Positions 18,847 through 30,100 of a stretch of DNA of 64,000 nucleotides are shown one piece after another. The stretch is from Insolitispirillum peregrinum (GTDB lineage: Bacteria > Pseudomonadota > Alphaproteobacteria > Rhodospirillales > Rhodospirillaceae). The notes beneath the pieces were generated by a model, which saw nothing but the letters and a program-made list of their open reading frames with translations, was not told where the DNA came from and made no database searches. The DNA lies in assembly GCF_042665255.1 (NCBI RefSeq), contig NZ_JBHTCD010000024.1; one strand, 5' to 3'. Numbering within the stretch: the stretch's first letter is position 1; the number at the start of each line of letters is the position of its first letter. The translations under genes were made by a program, and so were the position numbers.

Positions 18847-19854
18847 ATGAGCACCACCCCCACCTCCTCCATCTGGCGCGGCACCACCCTGCTGGCCGTT
18901 GCCGCTGTCGTGCTGATGCCGGTGATCCTGCCGTCGCCGACACTGGCGACCGAAATCCTGATCTTTGCGCTGGCGGCACTGGCCTCCAACCTGCTGCTGG
19001 GCTACACCGGGCTGCTGTCCTTTGGGCAGGGCGTGTTCTTTGGCGCGGGCTCCTATTGCTCGGCGCTGGTGATGATCCACTGGCATTTCGGCCTGTTCCC
19101 CGCCCTGCTGGTCGGCATCCTCGCCGGAGCCTTGACCGCCTTTGTCATCGGGGCACTGGCCATTCGCCGCACCGGCATTTACTTCGTCATGCTGACCCTG
19201 TCGTTCAGCCAGATGGCCTATTTCGTCGCCTATACCATGAGCAGCGTCACCGGCGGCGACAACGGCCTGCTGAACGTGCCGCGTCCGCCGGTGTCGGTGC
19301 TGGGCTTTGAACTGCTGTCGCTGGCCTCGCCGCTGGTGTTTTACGGCTTTGTCGCCCTGCTGTTCCTCGCGGTGTTCGTCGCCGCCCGCCGGGTGATCCA
19401 TTCGCCCTTTGGCAGCACGCTGGTCGCCATCCGTGAAAACGAAAACCGCGCCTCGGCGGTCGGCTATGATACCCGGCAGTTCAAGGTTCTCGCCTTTGTG
19501 CTGTCCGGGGCGATCACCGGTCTGGCCGGAGCCCTCTATGCCCTGCTGCTGAACTTTGTCCCGCTGTCGAACATCGAACTGGCGACCTCGGAACACATCC
19601 TGATCATGACCATCATCGGCGGTACCGGCTCGTTGCTCGGCTCGCTGCTGGGGGCTGGCTCGATCGTGCTGCTGGGTGACGTGCTGTCCGCCCTGTGGCC
19701 GCGCTGGCCGATGCTGTTGGGGCTGGCGCTGATTGCGGTGGTGATGTTCCTGCGCGGCGGCCTGTGGGGCGGCCTGCTGGACCTGAAAAACCGTCTGGTC
19801 CGCTCGCCTGAACCACCACAGCCGGACACCCGACAGAAGGATGCCGCCCAATGA
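18847..19854 (+). CDS. livM: branched-chain-type ABC transporter permease LivM
   Basis: 335-residue permease with the LivM hallmarks ASNLLLGYTGLLSFGQGVFFGAG and TGIYFVMLTLSFSQM, plus a conserved GAITGLAGALYALL segment. The start at 18847 follows livH by four bases. Its TGA overlaps the ATG of the first ATPase (ATGA), indicating translational coupling. The C-terminus is hydrophilic and proline-rich. Confidence 0.93.
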   Translation: MSTTPTSSIWRGTTLLAVAAVVLMPVILPSPTLATEILIFALAALASNLLLGYTGLLSFGQGVFFGAGSYCSALVMIHWHFGLFPALLVGILAGALTAFVIGALAIRRTGIYFVMLTLSFSQMAYFVAYTMSSVTGGDNGLLNVPRPPVSVLGFELLSLASPLVFYGFVALLFLAVFVAARRVIHSPFGSTLVAIRENENRASAVGYDTRQFKVLAFVLSGAITGLAGALYALLLNFVPLSNIELATSEHILIMTIIGGTGSLLGSLLGAGSIVLLGDVLSALWPRWPMLLGLALIAVVMFLRGGLWGGLLDLKNRLVRSPEPPQPDTRQKDAAQ

Positions 19855-20603
19855 GCACCGTTCTTTTGCAAACCTCCGGCCTCGGCAAGGCCTATGGCAA
19901 TTTCCACGCGGTCAATGGCGTTGACCTGTGCGTTCGCGCAGGCACCATCCACACCGTGATCGGGCCGAACGGCGCCGGAAAGACCACCCTGTTCCACTGC
20001 CTGACCGGCGAACGCCGCCCGACCAGCGGGAAAATCCTGTTCGACGGTCAGGACATCACCCACCGCCCGGCGCACAAGCGGGTGTCGATCGGCATGGCGC
20101 GGTCGTTCCAGATCACCAGCCTGTTCCAGGAATTGAGCGTGCGCGAAAACCTGCGTCTGGCGGCGCAAGGCCGCGACGGCGCCCGCGCCCTGACCTTCTG
20201 GCGTCCGACCGAAGCCCGCCGCCAGCATCTGGAAATCGCCGACCAGATTCTCGAACGCCTGAACATGACCGCCCGCGCCAACACCCCGGCTGGCGACCTG
20301 TCGCACGGTCTTCAGCGGGTACTGGAAGTCGGCATGGCCCTGTGCGGCAAGCCCAAACTGCTGTTGCTGGACGAACCGACCTCGGGCATGGGCATTGATG
20401 ACATCCCGCTGATGACCACGCTGATTGCCGAGTTGGGCAAGGAGCACACCGTCATGCTGATTGAACACAACATGAGCATCGTGATGTCGATCAGCGACAC
20501 CATCACCGTGATGAGCCGGGGCCAGATTCTGGTCGAAGGCCCACCGGCAGTGGTGCGGCAGGACGAGCGGGTGCGATCCGCCTATCTGGGGGAGGAAGGC
20601 TGA
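19851..20603 (+). CDS. livG: branched-chain-type ABC transporter ATPase LivG
   Basis: 250-residue nucleotide-binding subunit: Walker A GPNGAGKTT, Walker B LLLLDEPTSGM and a LivG-style signature LSHGLQRVLEVGMAL. It differs from LivF by the longer region between Walker A and the signature. It overlaps livM by four bases and livF by one base (TGATG). Confidence 0.93.
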   Translation: MSTVLLQTSGLGKAYGNFHAVNGVDLCVRAGTIHTVIGPNGAGKTTLFHCLTGERRPTSGKILFDGQDITHRPAHKRVSIGMARSFQITSLFQELSVRENLRLAAQGRDGARALTFWRPTEARRQHLEIADQILERLNMTARANTPAGDLSHGLQRVLEVGMALCGKPKLLLLDEPTSGMGIDDIPLMTTLIAELGKEHTVMLIEHNMSIVMSISDTITVMSRGQILVEGPPAVVRQDERVRSAYLGEEG

Positions 20604-21298
20604 TGCTGACTGTTACCGACATCCATTCCTACTATGGCAAGAGCCATGTCCTCGAAGGCGTCTCGCTGACCGTCAACAAGGGCGAGCTGGTCACTCTGCT
20701 GGGCCGCAACGGCGCAGGCAAAACCACCACCCTGCGCAGCATCGTCGGCATCGTCTCCCCGCGCCAGGGCTCGATCACCTTTGACGGCAGCGAAACGGTC
20801 GGCATGGAGACCTTCGAGATTGCCCGCCGGGGCATTGCGCTGGTGCCCGAACACCGGGGCATTTTCCGCATGCTGACGGTGGCCGAAAATCTGGAAATCG
20901 CCGTCCGCTCCGGCAGCCAGTGGAGCCTCGCCGATGTCTATGGCCTGTTCCCCCGCTTGTGGGAACGGCGCAAGAATGGCGGCAACGCCCTGTCGGGTGG
21001 TGAGCAGCAGATGCTGGCGATTGCCCGCGCGCTGGTCAACGGTCCGCGCATCCTGCTGCTGGACGAGCCAACCGAAGGTCTGGCGCCGGTGATCGTCGAT
21101 GAACTGGTCAACATCCTGCGCGAGATCAAGCGCAGCGGCGTGCCGGTGTTGCTGGTCGAGCAGAACCTGAACGTCTGCCGCAAGCTGGCCGACCGGCACT
21201 ATGTGCTGGAACAGGGTCAGGTGGTCTATCACGGCACCGCCGCCGAATTCGACGCCGACCCGACCATCCGGGACCGCTATCTGGCCCTCAGCGCCTAA
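20603..21298 (+). CDS. livF: branched-chain-type ABC transporter ATPase LivF
   Basis: 231-residue second ATPase of the transporter: Walker A GRNGAGKTTTLRSI, signature ALSGGEQQMLAIARAL, Walker B ILLLDEPTEGLAP and the switch region VPVLLVEQNLNVC. It is coupled to livG by a one-base overlap. The M20 amidohydrolase gene follows 55 bp later on the same strand. Confidence 0.93.
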   Translation: MLTVTDIHSYYGKSHVLEGVSLTVNKGELVTLLGRNGAGKTTTLRSIVGIVSPRQGSITFDGSETVGMETFEIARRGIALVPEHRGIFRMLTVAENLEIAVRSGSQWSLADVYGLFPRLWERRKNGGNALSGGEQQMLAIARALVNGPRILLLDEPTEGLAPVIVDELVNILREIKRSGVPVLLVEQNLNVCRKLADRHYVLEQGQVVYHGTAAEFDADPTIRDRYLALSA

Positions 21299-21353
21299 TT
21301 TCCCACACATTCCTTCTTTTACGCATCCCCCCAGTGCGGAAAGGTTTCCTGTC

Positions 21354-22622
21354 ATGTCTCTCCCTGCTTCTCCCGCCAACCTGCGCGTTAACGGTGACCG
21401 CCTGTGGCAGTCGCTGATGGACCTGGCCCAAATCGGGGCCACCCTCAAGGGCGGCGTCTGCCGTCTGGCGCTGACCGACCTCGACCGGCAGGCCCGCGAC
21501 CTGTTCATTTCGTGGGCCAAGGACGCTGGCTGCTCGGTCAGCGTTGACCAGATCGGCAACATCTTTGCCCGCCGCCCCGGCCGCAATCCCGACCTGCCGC
21601 CGATCATGACCGGCAGCCACATCGACACCCAGCCGACCGGCGGCAAGTTTGATGGCTGTTTCGGCGTGATGGCCGGTCTGGAGGTGCTGCGCTCGCTCAA
21701 CGATCTGGGCATCGAGACCGAAGCCCCCATCGAAGTGGTCGCCTGGACCAACGAAGAAGGCTCGCGCTTTGCCCCCTGCATGATGGGATCGGGCGTGTTC
21801 ATCGGCCGCCTGGGACTGGAAGAAACGCTGGCCAAAACCGACGAGCACGGCACCACCGTCGGCTCGGCGCTGACCGCTATCGGCTATGCCGGTGATCGCC
21901 CGGTCCCCGGCCACGCCGTCGGAGCCTATTTCGAGGCCCACATCGAGCAAGGCCCGATCCTCGAAGCCGAACAGAAAACGGTCGGGGTGGTGATCGGCGC
22001 CCTGGGGCAAAAGTGGTTTGACGTCACCCTGACCGGCGTCGAAGCCCACGCCGGGCCGACCCCGATGGAGCGGCGCAACGATGCCCTGCTGGGGGCCGCC
22101 GAGGTCATTCAGGCAGTCAACGCCACCGCGCTGGCTCACCTGCCCTATGCCTGCGGCACGGTCGGCTTTGTCACCGTCGCCCCGAATTCGCGCAACGTCA
22201 TTCCCGGGCAGGTGAAGTTCTCGGTCGATTTGCGCCACCTGCACGCCGAAATTCTGGACCAGATGGTTGCCGATGTCCGCGCCGCCGTTGACGCCGCCGC
22301 CGCCAAACACGGCCTGCAGTCCGAAATGGTGCCGACCGCCGACTTCCCGCCGCTGGCCTTTGCGCCGCATCTGGTCGATGCCGTCCGCAACGGAGCCACC
22401 GCGCTGGGAGCGCCGCACATGGATATCGTCAGCGGTGCCGGGCACGATGCCATTTTCCTCGCTGAAGTGGCTCCGGCGGCGATGATCTTTGTGCCGTGCG
22501 AAAACGGCATCAGCCACAACGAAATCGAAAACGCCGCCCCCGATGACCTCGCCGCCGGGGCCAGCGTCCTGCTGTCGGCAATGGTCGCTCAGGCGGGCGT
22601 CGCCTCGTCCACGGCGGCCTGA
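21354..22622 (+). CDS. Zn-dependent N-carbamoyl-amino acid / beta-ureidopropionase-type hydrolase
   Basis: M20-family amidohydrolase of 422 residues in the group of N-carbamoyl-L-amino acid hydrolase, beta-ureidopropionase and allantoate amidohydrolase. Metal-ligand motifs are GSHIDTQPTGGKFDG, WTNEEGSRFAPCMMGSGVF, AHIEQGPILE and, near the C-terminus, GAGHDAIFLA. Hydrolysis of N-carbamoyl-beta-alanine would yield beta-alanine, the substrate of the aminotransferase at 11465, so beta-ureidopropionase is my preferred role. The sequence alone does not exclude the other members. The gene sits between the transporter and an amidase. Confidence 0.85.
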   Translation: MSLPASPANLRVNGDRLWQSLMDLAQIGATLKGGVCRLALTDLDRQARDLFISWAKDAGCSVSVDQIGNIFARRPGRNPDLPPIMTGSHIDTQPTGGKFDGCFGVMAGLEVLRSLNDLGIETEAPIEVVAWTNEEGSRFAPCMMGSGVFIGRLGLEETLAKTDEHGTTVGSALTAIGYAGDRPVPGHAVGAYFEAHIEQGPILEAEQKTVGVVIGALGQKWFDVTLTGVEAHAGPTPMERRNDALLGAAEVIQAVNATALAHLPYACGTVGFVTVAPNSRNVIPGQVKFSVDLRHLHAEILDQMVADVRAAVDAAAAKHGLQSEMVPTADFPPLAFAPHLVDAVRNGATALGAPHMDIVSGAGHDAIFLAEVAPAAMIFVPCENGISHNEIENAAPDDLAAGASVLLSAMVAQAGVASSTAA

Positions 22623-22650
22623 TATCCTCCAGAGCACGGAACCTGTCATC

Positions 22651-24075
22651 ATGACTGTCTGCACCAAAGTCACCGATCTGGGGCAAGCCACCGCCACCGA
22701 GCTGTTGGCCCTGTATGCCAGCGGCAAAGCCTCGCCGGTCGAAGCCACTCAGGCGGCCCTCGACCGCATCGACCGCTTCAACCCGGCGGTGAACGCCTAT
22801 TGCCATGTCGATCATCAGGGAGCCCTTGCCAGTGCCCGCCAGTCGGAACAGCGCTGGCAGCAAGGCCAGCCGGTTGGCCCGCTGGACGGAGTACCGTCGT
22901 CGATCAAGGATTTGACCCTGACCATCGGCATGCCGACCCGCAAGGGATCACGCACCACCAGCGCCAGCGGCCCGTGGGATGTCGATGCCCCTTACAGCGC
23001 CCGCATGCGCGCCGCCGGAGCGGTCCTGCTGGGCAAGACCACCTCGCCGGAATTCGGCTGGAAGGGTGTGACCGACAACCCGCTGTATGGCATCACCCGC
23101 AATCCGTGGAACACCCGTTGCACGGCGGGCGGCTCGTCGGGAGGCGCCGGAGCCGCTGCCGCCCTGAACATGGGGGTGCTGCATCAGGGCAGCGATGCCG
23201 GTGGCTCGATCCGCATTCCCTGTGGCTTTACCGGCACCTTCGGGCTGAAGTCCACCTTCGGGCTGGTGCCGCAATGGCCGGCCAGCGCCATGACCACCCT
23301 GTCACATCTGGGGCCGATGACCCGCACCGTGCGGGATTCGGCGCTGATGATGACCGTCACCTCGGCCCCCGACCGGCGCGACTGGTACGCCGCCGCCACC
23401 ACCGAACGGGACTGGCAGCAGGATCTGGACAAAGGCGTCAAGGGCCTGAAGATTGCCTACAGCCCGACGCTGGGCTATGTCTCGGTTGACCCGGAAATTG
23501 CCGCGCTGGTCCGGCAGGCGGTCAACCGGCTGGCAGATCTGGGGGCGATTGTCGAACAGGTTGACCCCGGTTTCAGCGACCCGCTGGAGATGTTCAACAC
23601 CCTGTGGTTTGCCGGGGCCGCCAAGGTGGTCGCCCTGCTCAGCCCGGACCAGCGGGCGATGGTCGATCCCGGCTTTCTGGCAATTGCCGAACAGGGCAGC
23701 CGGATTGATATCGTTGACTACATGAAGGCGCAGGACGCCCGCGCCGCGCTGGGCCAGCAGATGGCCGAATTCCATGCCCGCTACGACGCCCTGATCACCC
23801 CCACCCTGCCGCTGGTCGCCTTCGAGGCCGGTCACAACGTGCCGCCCGGCTCGGGGCTGGAGCACTGGATGAACTGGACGCCATTCTCCTACCCGTTCAA
23901 CCTGACCCAGCAACCGGCCGCTTCGGTACCCTGCGGCCTGACTTCCGCCGGGCTGCCCGCCGGGGTGCATGTGGTGGCTGACAAATACAACGATGCGCTG
24001 GTGATGCAAATCTGCCAGGCGATCGAAAGCAGCCAGCCGCCCGGCTTCCCGTCAGAGCCGCTGACTACAGATTAA
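22651..24075 (+). CDS. amidase signature family hydrolase
   Basis: 474 residues with the Ser-cisSer-Lys triad of the amidase family: Lys in GVPSSIKDL, cis-Ser in CTAGGSSGGAGAA and nucleophile Ser in SDAGGSIRIP. The substrate is unknown. Being last in the transporter/amidohydrolase operon (28 bp after the previous stop), it probably releases ammonia from an imported amide or works before or after the ureido hydrolase. A dyad without a T-run (24095-24135) lies beyond the stop. Confidence 0.88.
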   Translation: MTVCTKVTDLGQATATELLALYASGKASPVEATQAALDRIDRFNPAVNAYCHVDHQGALASARQSEQRWQQGQPVGPLDGVPSSIKDLTLTIGMPTRKGSRTTSASGPWDVDAPYSARMRAAGAVLLGKTTSPEFGWKGVTDNPLYGITRNPWNTRCTAGGSSGGAGAAAALNMGVLHQGSDAGGSIRIPCGFTGTFGLKSTFGLVPQWPASAMTTLSHLGPMTRTVRDSALMMTVTSAPDRRDWYAAATTERDWQQDLDKGVKGLKIAYSPTLGYVSVDPEIAALVRQAVNRLADLGAIVEQVDPGFSDPLEMFNTLWFAGAAKVVALLSPDQRAMVDPGFLAIAEQGSRIDIVDYMKAQDARAALGQQMAEFHARYDALITPTLPLVAFEAGHNVPPGSGLEHWMNWTPFSYPFNLTQQPAASVPCGLTSAGLPAGVHVVADKYNDALVMQICQAIESSQPPGFPSEPLTTD

Positions 24076-24094
24076 AGGATCATGGAGTACCACC

Positions 24095-24135
24095 TCCCTG
24101 CCTCGCCAGAGCCAAAAGGCCCAGCGAGGCAGGGA
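24095..24135. terminator. hairpin between convergent amidase and helicase genes
   Basis: TCCCTGCCTCGC and GCGAGGCAGGGA form a perfect 12-bp stem in the 91-bp gap between two convergent genes. There is no clear T-run on either side, so it may act as a bidirectional stop or an mRNA 3'-end stabiliser. Confidence 0.55.
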
Positions 24136-24166
24136 TGGCAGACCGGTTCTGCTCCAATAGTTGAGT

Positions 24167-27100
24167 TCACAACAAGACCAGCATCAACCGTTCGCGGCCC
24201 TTCTGGCTCAATTTCTGCAGCCCGACAGCCTTTGCCATTGCCATCAGTGCGGCCTCTCCCTCATGACCCTCTGCCTTGACCTCACGCGCCAGAGCCGCCA
24301 GCTCGGGCAAGGCAATTTCGTCTACCGGACGTGGTATCGCCCCTGCAAAATGGCGGAAGTGTGGACAGTGGCTGGTATCCGCGCCTTGCGGCCATACAAA
24401 GATATGATCCCCCTCGATGGCGAGAGTGAAGCTCCCTGCTGCCACGGCCATGACACGTTCAAGGATACGGCTCCCGGTCTTGGCCCAGCCATGGGCACGG
24501 GCGATACGGCGGGCCAGGACATCTCCGCGAACAGGGGCTTCGGCATCAATCACCGCCTGCATCATCGCCAACAGGGTGGAGGTATAGCCAGGATCAAAAA
24601 AGGCATCAGGACGAACAGCGGGTACCGCTGTTAACGGGTCGAAATTCTGCAATGACTGTGGCGCAGGCAAAACAGCAGGATAATCCGTCACCCGACGCGC
24701 CAGTGTCGGAGCCAGTACAAAGTCACGTCCCTGGAACAGGTCATCAGCCGTGCGGCGGGAAACCGAAGGTTCCCCGGCAGGGACAACCCCGGTATCGCTC
24801 ACAGGCTGGCTCGTTTCCTCAGATTCTTGCATGGCCGCCTCGGCGTCCGCTGCAGCCCGGGCGGCGGCCTCCTCACGGGCGGCAGCTTCAGCGCGCCCGG
24901 CACGGGCTTTTTCCTGCAAGGTCAGCAAGCGTTCGTGAGCCGTTGCCAATGCGCCTTCCATATCCACCCACCAGTCGGTAGACCAGATGCGCACAATGTC
25001 CCAGCCCAGACCCCGCAAGACCTGCTCACGCAGCTTGTCACGGTCACGGGCCGTCGCCGAACGGTGATAGGTCGCGCCGTCACACTCAACACCGGCCAGA
25101 TAGCGTCCAGGAACGTCCTGATCAACGATCCCAAGATCAATGCGGAACGACGAGACCCCCACTTGTGGATGCACCCGCCACCCCTTGGCTGCCAAGGCAT
25201 CGGCCACCGCCTTTTCAAAGGGCGAATCATAATCACCGATGGTCCCGAACACCGCCTGCGCCAGCGCCCGAGGCCCGCGTTCGGCAAACTCCATGAAGTG
25301 TTTCAGGTCTTTCCCCCCCTCGGCCTTGGTCCGGCTGAGTTCCAGTTGGTCAGGGTGAAGGCTGGAAAACACCCGCAATTCATGACGGGCACGGGTAATG
25401 GCAACATTCAAACGGCGCTCGCCACCACCCCGGGTAATCGGGCCAAAGTTCATCGAAACCGCACCCGTCCGGTCCGGGCCATAGGTGATCGAGAAATACA
25501 TGATATCGCGTTCATCACCCTGGACATTTTCCAGATTCTTGACGAACACCGGCTCCAGCAAGTCTTCGACAAAGAACTGTTCAAGCGCCGGGTCCTGCCG
25601 CCGTTCTTCGTCCAGCAGGTCTTCAATCAGCTTTTGCTGCTCGGAATTAAAGGTCACGACCCCGACTGTCAGCCCGGAGGCAGCAAAGGCTGGATCTTTC
25701 AAGCGGCCAACAAGATCCGCAACCAGTGCCTTTGCTTCCGGCTTGTTGATCCGCGCCCCACCCTTTTCATAAACACCATCCTTGACCAGATGAAAACTCA
25801 CGGCGTGGTCTTCGGTCACAGGCGACGGGAAGGTAACCAGCCCGCCCCCATAGTAGCGATGATTGGAAAAGGCGATCAGGCTTTCATAACGCGAACGGTA
25901 ATGCCATGTCAGGTGACGGGTTGGCAGATTGGCCCCCAGACATTCATCAAGGATGCTTTCCAGATCTCCGTCCATTTCCACATCATCATCCGCATCTTCC
26001 TGCGAACGCTCAAAGAAATTGGACGGCGGCATTTGCTTGGGATCGCCAACCATCACCACTTGACGGCCGCGAGCAATCGCGCCAATCGCATCCCACACCG
26101 CGATCTGCGACGCCTCGTCGAACACCACCACATCGAACAAAGCCGTTTCGGCGGGCAGATACTGGGCGATGGACAAGGGACTCATCAGCAGACAGGGAGC
26201 CAGCCTGGGCAAGGCCGTCGGAATTTTCCCCATCAGGGTCCGAAGCGGCAAATGCATGCGCTTTTTGTTGATTTCATGGCGTAAAACGCCCCACTCCGAA
26301 CCGCGCGATACGTCATCAAGTTCAGGCAGGCCTGCACACAGGTTGGCACGAATATATTGACGCGTGAGATCGGTAAAGCGGTCATCAAGGGCGCGGAAGG
26401 CCGCAATGCGACTTTCATGCTCGGCAGACACAAAACTGCGAAGCACACCGTCCCCATCAACCGTAGCATTCAACCACCAGCTGGCATAATCGGCCTCAAA
26501 GCAGTCAACGACCCGGCCCGGAGCAACAGCTCCGATTTCAATACCCTGCACCAACCCTGCGAGTCCCAGTGAAATCGCTTCGCTACGGACCTTTCGCCAG
26601 GCACACCAGGCATTCAGCCTGGACTCCAGCGGTAGCAAAGACTGGCACACTGCACCCCACGCCGACGGCGTCTCGGCCTGAGGCTGGCTGCCGAGGGAGG
26701 CAACAACATCACGCTCTGCCTGCGTAAAGCGCACCAGCGAGTGCCGGTAAGCCTCTCCGGCCTGAGCAACAGTCCCGCCTGCCGTCAGCAATGCGTTGCC
26801 ATCGCCGATCAACCTCTCCAGAGCCGGACGAATGACCGCCAGCTCGTCAGCGGTTCGGGCCAGTCCACCCATCGCCTCGGCCAATGCTGCGTGGAATCTC
26901 AACGCCGCTTCAGCATCCTCGGACTTGGTCCGCAGGCCAGCCCACACCCCGCCTGTTTTGGCCGAAAGATCGTCAAGAGCGGCAATATCCGCCGCCAGGG
27001 CGCGGAGCCCACGCATATTGGCCAGATCGGTCACCATGGCGTGCCCGCAACGACCACCCGCGACCAGCGAAAGACCGTCTTCGGACCAGGCCTGATTTGA

Positions 27101-30100
27101 TCGGGCCGCAGCAAGCGCATCCTGAAACAGCAGTGCCGCAGCCAGCGCATCCATATCGGTGGACAGGCCAGCCCATTCGGCACCGGTTATCCCGCGCAAA
27201 TGGTCCAAAGCCGTCAGGCTGCCCCCCAGTCGACGCAACACCTCAGCCAACTCCACATGGACGTTCAACGCCATCTCAGCATCCTCAAACCTGGTCCGCA
27301 GGCCAGCCCACACTCCACCTGTTTTAGCCCAAAGATCTTCAAGTGCCGCAATATCCGCAGCAAGAGCGCGAAGCACACGCATATTGGACAAGTCTGTCGC
27401 CATGACCTGCCCGCAACGTCCATCTGCGACCGATGAAAGACCGTTCTCGGACCAAGCCTGATTTGATCGGGCAGCAGCAAGAGCATCCTGAAACAGCAGC
27501 GCCGCAGCCAGCGCGTCCACATCGGTGGACAAACACGCCCATTCCGCATCAGTCATTCTGCGCAGGTGGTCCAGAGGCATCAGGCTGTCCCTCAGCCGAC
27601 GCAGCACCTCAATCAGCTCCACATGGAAGTGGAACGCCGCTTCAACATCCTCAGATCTGGTCAGAAGGCCAGCCCACAACCCTCCTGTTATGGCCGAAAG
27701 ATCGTCAAGGGCTGAGATATCCGCCGCAAGAGTGCGAAGCACACGCATATTGGACAAGTCTGTCGCCATGAGTTGCCCGCAATGCCCACCTGCAACCAGA
27801 GAAAGACCATCCTCTGACCAAGCCTGATTTGACCGAGACGCAGCAAGAGCATGCTGAAACAGCAGTGCCGAAGCCAGCGCGTCCACATCGGTGGACAAGC
27901 CCGCCCATTCCGCACCGATAATCCCGCGCAGATGCTCCAGAGCCGCAAGATTATCTTCCAGCTCGCGCAGAGCAACCAGCTTTTCCAGATCGCCTGCCGG
28001 ATCAGAGGGAGCTTGCCCATTCGCCAGTTGAGCAAGTGCGCGAACAACGCGCCGTTTTCCGAACCAACCGGTAAGGACAAAATCTCTGGCAGCCTTATCC
28101 CAGTCGGCTTTCAACTGGCGAACATCTGCAGCTTTCAACGCCATACCATAGGCCACGGACAGTTGACTGGTCAGGGTGTGATGGCGCGCAATCAGCTCCA
28201 GTCCTCTGCGCACACTAGCCACTACATCTGTACGCCAAGGCTCTGACAGTTCAGCCATGGTGGCCCGATATCGAGCCAGAAGGCTTAGGCCACGCCGCAA
28301 CTTTTCAGCTAAAACTCGCATATCAGGACGGTATGCGAACTGCCAATTATGCTCTGTCGCCAACTCTAGGCATCTGCGCACACCAGCAGCAACATCAGTA
28401 TGCCAAGGCTCTGACAATTCAGCCATGGTGGCCCGATACTGAGCCAGAAGGCTTAGTCCGCGCCGCAATTTTTCCGCTAAACCCTGCATATCGGGGCGGA
28501 ATAGGAACTGCCAATTATGGCCTGCCGCCAACTCCAGTCCTCTGCGCACACCGGCTGCCATGTCAGCATTCCAGGGCTCCGACAGTTCGGCCATGGTGGC
28601 CCGATACCGGGCCAGCAGGCTCAGCCCTCGCTGCAACTCTCCCGCCACAGCCCGCATGTCAGGACGAAACACGAACCGCCAGTCATACCCCGCTGGCGTT
28701 GGCAAAATCTGTGCCAGATCTGCCAAAGCATCGCGTCGGCGCTGGTCAAGCAAAGGTTTGGGCAGACCAACCGCCTGACAAAATTCTGTACCTTGTGTTT
28801 CCAAAGCCTCGGCAAGAGAAATCAAGGCACGGGCGGCGGTCAAAAGCGTTTCCTGCCAACGGGGCGACCATTCTGCATGGGCCACCACAGCCAGAGGGTG
28901 ATCAACGATCGATCCCACGGCACTGGCGTTGATGTCCAGGCGTTCAGCGACACTCCGAAGATGGTCCAGAGCATCCACATCATGTGCATCCGCCGAAGGC
29001 CACGACAGGCCCAGCTTTGGCAGGGCCTTGCTGCTGATCACCCGCCCCATGGCCAGAAAGGCCGACAGACCGTTCCGCCGCCGCCGATGCAGATGCTCGA
29101 CAAAGGTATTGAGTTGATCGCGCAGCCCTTTCAGACGCTGCGCCTCACGCCGCCACTCTTCAACATCCCCCGCTCCTTTGGCTTCCCACGAGCGGCGAAG
29201 TTGATCGAGAACGTCAAGTTTCCGGGCCTTGCTGGAATGCAGCTCCAGACAAAACTCCCCCAGCCCGACCTCTCGCAAGCGCCGGTAAACCACATCAAGA
29301 GCCGCGATTTTTTCCGAGACGAACAGCACGGTCTTGCGCTGGGCCAGGCATTGGGCGATGAGGTTGGCGATTGTCTGGCTCTTCCCCGTCCCCGGCGGGC
29401 CAACCAGCACGAAATCTTTTCCTGCCGCCGCCCCCATCACAGCGGAAAGCTGCGAAGAATCGGCTGGCAGAGGGCAGAAAGTATGTTCGGGACCATGGGT
29501 ATGGTCCAATGCCCGGGCATCGGGAAAGGCTTGCGTACCGGGATAAGGATCCCGTGGTGTTTCAATCAGGTGGCGAACGACCGGGTTTTTCTTGAGCTGC
29601 TCCGTTCGATCGACCAGATCCTTCCACATCAGGTACTTGGCAAACGAGAAGGTGGCGAGCACCACCTCCTCGGTCACTTCCCAGCCCTTGATATCCTTGA
29701 CCGCATGGGCCACATCGCGCCAGATTTTCCCTATGTCGAGGCCGCTGTCATCCTTGGGAAGGTCGCCCTCGGCCACCGGAATGGTCAGCTTGAAGTCCTG
29801 CCGCAACATCTCGATCAATGTCGGATTGAAGCGCGGTTCATCCTCGTGCAGGAGCAAACTGAACCCGGAACGCACACTTTTACGCTCCAGGGTTACCGGC
29901 AACAGGATCAAGGGGGCACGATAGCTCGTCTCTTCCTTGTCGCGTCGGGTCCATTTCAGGAAACCAAGCGCCAGAAACAGGGTATTCGCGCCGCCCTCCT
30001 GAAGGTTGGAGCGGGCCTGCCGGTACAAATCAACCAACCGCGTTTCCAGCTCGTCCTGCGGCAGATTGGCCAAAACCTGATGGCGGCTGAGGGCATCAAG

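Noticed and set aside
24827..26284. A 485-codon plus-strand frame and several shorter ones opposite the giant helicase gene
   Set aside because: The minus strand encodes the helicase C-terminus and nuclease without interruption; the opposite frames have no recognisable domain.
26870..28690. Regular repeats that could be mistaken for a CRISPR array or minisatellite
   Set aside because: The periods are 366 and 168 bp, both multiples of three, and the units encode similar protein segments in the helicase frame; there are no short direct repeats with unique spacers.
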